The notes beneath the pieces were generated by a model. That model was not told the DNA's origin, searched no databases, and saw nothing but the letters and a program-made list of their open reading frames with translations. Both the position numbers and the translations under genes were made by a program. A stretch of DNA of 64,000 nucleotides, from positions 13,458,575-13,522,574 of the forward strand of contig ML677351.1 in assembly GCA_007922305.1 (NCBI GenBank), read 5' to 3'. Source of the DNA: Dermatemys mawii. Taxonomy: Eukaryota; Chordata; Testudines; Dermatemydidae. Shown piece after piece: positions 34,601-43,100 of the stretch. Position 1 is the stretch's first letter; every line of letters begins with the position of its first letter.

Positions 34601-37600
34601 AGTCAGGGATAGAGGAAGGAATTTCAGTTACCTCATTCCTCCCACAGAAAAGAGCAGGACACAAGAGTTCCTTTATTTGCTTCCTAGAAAGGACACGGAG
34701 CTCCAACTTCACTTGCTTGGTGATTCCCACTCTATTACCTTGATCAGAGACACTGCTGAGATTAGATCTCTGTATGGGTCAGGCAGAAGTAGTAGAGTAC
34801 TGATCAGGAGAGGTGCTCTCAGCATAACAAGGCAATGAAGAAGCATTAGCAGTAAGCTTGGCAGAATTCAATTTTATATATATACAGTATATAATTTCAG
34901 TGGATAGTATCAATGGTTATTTTTAAGCATTTTATTTTTTTTTCAATTGAAAGTTTCTCAATTGTGCAAAATTATGGGTTTTAAGCATTTCTTCTTTTCT
35001 TCTTTTTCTTTTCTTTTTTTTAAACAGTTGCAGGGTCAGGAAATTATTTAATGACAGCAGATACTGAGGTTCAAAAATTTAAAGGTTTATTCTAGATTTC
35101 TTAATGCCATGTGGTACCAAGACAAATGCCTTACAGAAATGTAAGTATATTACATCAACCATTTTCATTACCTTTATCAACCAAACTTCTAGTCTCATTA
35201 AAAAAATTATGCATTTAGTTTGACAAGATCTATTTTCCAAAAACCTATGTTGATTGGCATTAATTATATTACCCTATATTACTATTTTAATTCTTTATTA
35301 ATCACATCCCATATCAGATATTCCACTATTTTGCCCAGGATTGATGGCAGGCTGACAGGCCTGTGATTACCCAGATCCTCCCATTTATTCTTTTTAAATA
35401 GTGACACTAACTAGCTTTCTTTAAATCTGCTAGAATTTCACCACTGTTCCCAGGGCCGGTGTAAGCTTTTTTGCCGCCCTAGGTGGCGCCAGCATTTCGG
35501 CGGCAGCTTGCAGAGCCCCTGTCCGCTTTGGCGGCATTTCGGTGGACATACCCAGAAGCGCACAGCGGCCGTGAGTGCTGCCGACGAAATGTTGCCAAAA
35601 GCGCCAAAACATCGCCCTCAAAAAACGGTGCCGCCCTCAGTGACCACCTGGGTCACCTAGTGCTTGCACCAGCCTTGACTGTTCCAAGACTTACTGACAA
35701 TCAACAGTAACAATCTAGATTTCTCTTCTGCAACTCTTTTAAAACTCTGGAATGAAAGTATTTGGACCTGCTGATTTTAAAATGTCTAACTTTAGTAGCT
35801 CATGTTTAACATCTCCACAGATACTAGTGGAATGGAAGATATTTCATCATCAACACCACATCATATGACTACATCATCTAGGTTTTTCACTGAACACTTC
35901 CGCCTTTTCTGAATTGTCACTGATAATTCTACCACTTCCATATAAAATACTTGAACATTTCCTTAATGCCTTTAACGTAATCACATAGCTGTGTCATGTC
36001 ACCTCTATAGAATTAAAGTGGGCTGGAAGCCGCAAACTATGCATTATTGCCTTATGTTTGTATTTCTTTTAAGCATAACATTAATCCTCAGTTGTCTGGA
36101 TTTAGAAGGCTGGGTTTGAAGACAATCACAACATCTCTACAATTTCTTTTATCTTTAAGTTACTGATACATATTCTCAATATTAACACCATTTTAACATT
36201 TTTATTTTGGTTTTGGTTTAAAGAGGTCTCTAGCCCTTATGATTATGAAGAAAGCTTTAAAAACATGAACCATGTGTAAGCAATGCACCGACGCAGAGCC
36301 TGCAAAACACTGCCTACTTTAAGAGATAAGAAAGATCACAACTCATGGTAGCAAGACTATGTTGCCACTAGCCAATGTGTTACATCCAAACAAGGAGTTA
36401 TGGGGGACAAAACCCTGATGGTTTCTGCTTTCCTGGCTGCTGGGATCCAAGTGAAGACGTTCAGACTGCATGAATGATTTTTTAAAGGTCTATTTGCCTT
36501 GACTTTTATTGTGCCCCTCCCCTTCACGTTATTTTGAGGCAAATGGAATATGTGTGCTGGGCAGGGCGGGGGCAGGTTGGTTTTCTTTAATACATATCAG
36601 CAGAGCTGGGATATAGGATGGAAGGGGTGGGGTTTTTGTGGGGGGAGGCGAAAGGAGAGGGAGTGAGAGACCCTCTTCCAGCACTAGGAGCAGACAAACC
36701 AGGGTAGGATAAGAAAGGACAGACTTGAACATTCACTCAGAATTCAAATCTGAACCTGGATCTTTTCTGAGGTTAGAAAAATGGTGGTTCCTTTAAAACA
36801 AAGCCAACCCTCTCCCCGTTCCAGACATTTCCTCAGCATTCTTGCACTTGCTGGTTTGGAGCAGGACCCAGAAGTAGAAGTTGTGCAAGACAATTCTAGG
36901 AGGATGTGTAGAGCACAGAGATTTGTTAAGCTTTTTCAAGATTCATCTATCCCTGGTTGGAACCCAGTCCCGAATAGTACTTTCTAATACAAGACCTTGC
37001 TATTCTGTAGCACCTTCCAACTGAGGATGTTCTCAAAACACATCCATCACAAAACCCCAGCCAGAGTATTATCCCCACTTTATAACTAGAGAAACTGAGG
37101 CAAAACGGTTAAGGCCCAAATTTTCAAAAGTGTCTACTAATTTTGGGTCCCTCAAGTTTTCAGACACCCATCCCATAGCTGATGCAAATAGTCGTTGTAA
37201 GTGCCCAGCACCTGTGAAAATCAAGCATTACATGCCTCAGATTGGGTATCCCAAATTAGTGAACGCTTTTGGTTTAAGTGACTTCCCTAAAAATGCACAA
37301 ATTAGTGATAAGGCAGGGAATAGAAACCTAGAGTCTTTACTCCAAGCCCTCTGCTCTAATGGGCATGTATCCTATCAGCACTGAGATGGGAATCTTGGCA
37401 ATAATCCAAAATGTGAGGGATTGGTTGAGGAAATATTTTATATATATGTATTTACTCGAACAGGCTAAGTGATAAATAAAGGAGAACACGATGGCATTCT
37501 ATAAGTATCTGAAAGGTACAAAGACCAAGAATGGAGAAAAACTGTAGAGGACAGTTCCAAGGGAAAAAAGCTAAGTATCACTCTATGAGAGGAACATCTC

Positions 37601-40101
37601 TGTTGAATTGCAAGCACTTTCTAATAATGAGATCTCTTTGGACTGAAATAGTTTCCCAAAGGAAGTGACGAACGCCTCTTAGAACAGTCAAACAGACAGG
37701 CAATCACATGTTTTACATCATTAGTTCTCAAAGGCTTGCATTGGTGACCCCTTTCACATAGCAAGCCTCTGAGTGTGACCCTCTTATGAATTAAAAACAC
37801 TTTTTATAGATTTAATACCATTATAAATGCTGGAGGCAAAGGGGGCTTGGGGTGGAGGCTGACAGCTCGTGACCCCCCCATGTAAAAACCTCCCCCAGTT
37901 TTAGAACCCTTGCTCTACATAGAACAAGCTCACAAGTTGCAGTGGCGGGGTTTGACTAGATTATCTTCCCCACCTTTAATTTCTATTATCCAATGTTATA
38001 ATACTGCAGAATCAGAGGAAAGTGAAATGTACTGTGTCCTGTATGTAGGAAGACGTCATAATTAGTCACTGCCCAGCCAGCAGTCAGCACTTTCATTTTC
38101 AGTCAGGGAGCCCCCTGGGACCAATGAACTGAAGTGATATTTGAAAGATAAGAGAGAAAAGCAGAAGCACAGTCCTTGGTGGTTCCGCATTTGGAACCAT
38201 TTGCATATTCTCGAATGACCTTCTCGCTCTCCCAGTGATGTTCCTTGGAGGGAATCGAGTTCTTACAACTAGATTTGAGCTTTAATCCATCTAAAAACAG
38301 CAACTAGCCTCTTTCTGACAACAGTGAATTTTAGAGCCTTCAGCCTTCCTGAGGACATTTACCAGTGTCGCTCACCTGGTTAAAGGCACAGCACATATAA
38401 CAATACACCTACTGAATGCTCAGACAAAGACCTCGCATCATTAAATGCAAACCACCTCTGCATAAATACAGTGCAACACTAACACAACAGATGAGGAATC
38501 AGGGAATGCAAAAGTTAGTGACCTCAGAGTAACATGAACTCACAAATGTGGACACTGGATCTGTTTGGATTGATAAAGCAGAGTCCAACTGGGTAAATGT
38601 AGATGAGCTAAGGTTTTCAGAGTAACTCTGGCAGTGCCCGATGTGAGCATTTGAATATGCAACTTAATACAAAGTTTAAATGTGATACATTTCTTTGGGG
38701 GTTTTAACCTTTATGGAAAGAAAACAGAACAGAGAGGGGAAAGGAAAGAAAGCATCCATAAACTATGGTCCCTACTAGACTTTCTAGCTCACCCTATACA
38801 TTTCTGGGCAGATTGGGTTGTGGGAGGGGTTGGGGGTTGGAAGGAGTCAATTCTAACTTTTGCTGTAGATATTTCTGGCTAAATAAATAGTTTCTGCATC
38901 TTTGGGTTCTGAGGAGGCAGCAGCTCATCCAAAAAGGCAAGAGACAGGGGCAATGGCAGCAGCAAAAAGGCAGAAACTGAATTTGCATGGCTTGGCCGCT
39001 TGGGCTGTGGCTGTTTCAGTGAAACATTTGCAATTTCCTCATTGCAATCTGCCCCTGGTAGAGCCCTAGACTTATTGGGAATGGCACAGAAACTGGCCAC
39101 AAATGGACAGAGAGTAATTAGTAGCTGATGAAAACTTTGCTGATACCCACTGAGCATGCTACCCTTTTTAATTTTTAATCTCTCCCGCCACCCTCAACAG
39201 AAACCTACTAAAGGGCCCTCTCCTCCCTGAGCCAGCTATTGTCACATGCATTAGAAAGGGGATTCCCAGCTCCTTTGAGTTGTTGGTGAGCAAACATTTT
39301 CTTTCATTGCTGAAGGAAATGTATTTCCCCACCCTCCAATAACTCAAAAATGTGGTAGGGATTTTCCTCAAAACTTTCCAAAAAAAATTCACCTCTGGCC
39401 AGAGCCCAGGAACTGGATCCTGACCCTTGGCACCACTCCGGGCAGGCAAAGAAGCTGCATAACTGTATTAAAGGGGTAGTAAGAGCTTCTCCCGGCAAGT
39501 GAGAATAGCCACCTGGCCTAAAGCTGGCTCCACTGGCTCTATGCCCGCTACCCTTCTGGTCTTCACCAACACCTGGGATAGTCCAGGAGCACACTGAGAT
39601 CTGGCCAGTATAAAAGCTCCCCAGGGTATGTCCACACTGCAGCACAGAGAAAGCCTCCCAGCCTGAACTGACAGACTCAGGCTACCTTGGCTGGAGTTAG
39701 TGTGCTAAAAATAGCAGTATGGATGTTGCTGCACCAGTAGAGGCTTGGGTGCCTAGCACCCACCTGCAGTGTAGACACACCCTAAGGAGCTGTTACCAGC
39801 CAGCATAACTTAGAATAGCTCTCAGGCTACTCGAAGTTACACTAGGACTTGAAGTGGTCTCAGGAGGTCCTGGGGAATTAAGGAAGCACAAAGATTGCTT
39901 GAAGCCACCTTTGCATCCCTTCCCTGCCCTATCTCAGGTCCTGGGCTGAGCGCAGCATGTTAGAACCTGGGAACTGGGACCCACACATGAAAAACGTTGG
40001 CCACAAAGGAGAAATGTTCAGAAAGTTATGAGCATTTGGAAAGATAGAGTTAGAACGAAAACCCTGAGGTTACGCTATCTATAGCAGTCACTAGCAGTGA
40101 C

Positions 40102-40152
<51 letters not shown>

Positions 40153-43100
40153 TCTGTATCCACTATAGCCCGTAGCTTGTGTATGTGTGTATATATATAT
40201 ATACACACATATATATTATATTATATTATATTATATTATATTATATTATATTATATTATATTATATTATATTATATATGCAGACACACACTAGCAAAGGG
40301 CTATAGCTGATACAGTAAATATTGCACCACAGCTTCAGGAATTATTGCCCACTGAAGGTCATTTTAAAGCTCAAGGGGCAATAAATGTACTTATTCAGGT
40401 GGGGGATGCTGGTTTAGGTTTTATTATACAATGTTCTGTTTCCTAACCATGATGCATCTTTAGTTAACCTCTCCGAAGAGTCCTGAATTTTACATCACAG
40501 GCTCAGAACAATTTTGTTCCATGTCATAGTAAAGTAATGACTACCATAGGTTCTTCTAGAGTGCCCATCACCATGGTATTGACCTGCTAACATTTATCAT
40601 CAGGATCACAAAGTAGAGCATGTATCAAAACTTCTATTTTGCAAAGGAGTTTAAGGCTCAAAAACAGTCACTGATTTTGGATGCCCATCTTGAGACACTT
40701 TGAGGTGTCTTGATTTGGGCATCCAAACTGAAGCATGTAAAAATAAAGCCATTTTTGAAAGTGTTGGCTTCAATGATTTGCTTAAAATCACCCAGCAAGT
40801 CAGTGGCAGAGTTGTTAAGGGAACCCAGGTCTCCCAGTCCTGTGCTGTAGCCACACTGCCTCTTGTATAGAAGAAGGTCATGAATTTGAATGCCCACCTT
40901 CCTAATGTGTGAGTTGTGAGGTCATCTGCTACGAGCCTCAAGAAAACCTTTAAAACCATGCCATGGTGTTTTCTGTATATGCTACATAAGTATTTGTGGC
41001 ACTAGGAGCCCCAGTGACAAACCAAGACCCCACTGTGCTAGGCACTGTACACACACATTGAACAATAAGTATATATTGTACAGAAGAGTTAACAGAGGAA
41101 TGTTCCAGAGAAATTTAAAAACGCAGATCAGTATTGTTTTCCATATTACTCTGCTTATGAATAATGTAGACTTCCTGATACTTTCCGAGTCCCACAGCTC
41201 AAAGAGGAGAAAAAAATTGTAACCAGTACATTTTAGAAATCTTCAAAGCTTTTCTCTGCTCATTAATGTCATAGTCTTCAAATCAAGCATCTTGCAGTCT
41301 ACCAGGATTAGAAAGAAAAGCACTGTTCTTTTGGAAAGAACAGTTCCTGGCTTTCTAATGAGTTAAAGCTCCTGTTTCTATTGATCAGACTTTAAACCTG
41401 TCAATGGTGAAGGCCTGCATATTGTCTACCTTGAAAATGTGGTGATTTGCTCTACGGTGGTCTGTGTGTTTAATTCCATGTGAAATTCCCCAAGTTTTGC
41501 TTTGAGTTTCAGGTTTGAACAAACTCAGAATCTTAAACTGAAACTCAGTGGAAATGACAAAGTTTTTCCCCATTTCATAATACTACCATGAAAAACTCAG
41601 AATTTTGAACAACTTTTATGCAAAGTCGCTATTCAGCACAGTTTGCTCTAAAGTGTCATTAGCTTCATGGAAACTGTCAACAAGCCTGATGCTTCGAATC
41701 TGTAAGGGATCCAAGCTCAGGAGAACAGTATCCCAGATAATGTCATGACAAACCTGGTGGCTGAACTTTGTGACTTTGTCCTCACTCACAACTATTTCAT
41801 ATCTGGGGACAATATCTACTTTCAAGTCAGCTGCACTGCTATGGGTACCCATATGGCCCCACAGTATGCCAACATTTTTATGTCTGACTTAGGATAATGC
41901 TTCCTTAGCTCTTGTCCCCTAACACCCCTACTCTACTTGCGCTACATTGATGACATCTTCATGGAAAAGAAGCTCTTCAGGAATTCCACCATGATTTCAA
42001 CAATTTCCATCCCACCATCAACCTCAGCCTGGACCAGTCCATTCAAGCGATCCACTTCCTGGATACTACAGTGCTAATAAGAGATGGTCACATAAACACC
42101 AGCCTATACTGGAAACCTACTGACCGCTATACTTACCTACATGCCTCCAGCTTCCATCCAGGACACATCACATGATCCATTGTCTACAGCCAAGCTCTAA
42201 GATACAAATACATTTGCTCTGATCCCTCAGACAAACAACTACAAGATCTCTATCAAGTGTTCTTAAAACTCCAATACCCACCTGCTGAAGTGAAGAAACA
42301 GACTGACGGGGCCGGAAGAGTACCCAGAAGTTACCTTCTACAGGACAGACCCAACAAAGAAAGTAACAGAATGCCGCTAGCCGTTGCCTTCATCCCCCAA
42401 CTAAAACCTCTCCAGCGCACCGTCAAAGATGTACAATCTATCCTGAAGGACAATCTCTCACACTCACAGATCTTGGGAGACAGGCTAGTCCTCGCTTACA
42501 GATAGCCTCCTAAACTGAAGCAAATACTCACCAGCAACCACACACCACACGACAAAAACACTAACCCAGGAACCTATCCTTGCAACAAAATCTGTTGCCA
42601 ACTCTGTCCACATATCCATTCAACTGACACCATTATAGGACCTAATCGCATCAGCCACGCTACCAGGGGCTCGTCCACCTGCACATCTACCAATGTGATA
42701 TATGCCATCATGTGCCAGCAACGCCCCTCTGCCATGTACATTGGCCAAACCAGACAGTCTCTATGAAAAAGAATAAATGAACACAAAACTGACATCAGGA
42801 ATCATAACATTCAGAAACAAGTAGAAGAACACTTCAATCTCTCTGGCCACTCAGTAACAGACCTGAAAGTGGCAATTCTTCAACAAAAAAATTTCAGAAA
42901 CAGTTTCTCCAATGAGAAACTGCTGAACTGGAATTAATTTGAAAACTGGATACCATTAAATTAGGCTTGAATAAAGCCTGAGAGTGGCTGGGTCATTACA
43001 CACACTGAAATCTATTCCCCCATGTAAATTTTCCCCTACTGTTACTCAAACCTTCTTGTCAACTGTTTGAAATGGGCCATCCTGATTATCACTACAAAAA

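Noticed and set aside
41616..41852. 78-codon minus-strand frame
   Set aside because: Partly antisense to the Penelope RT; no recognised similarity.
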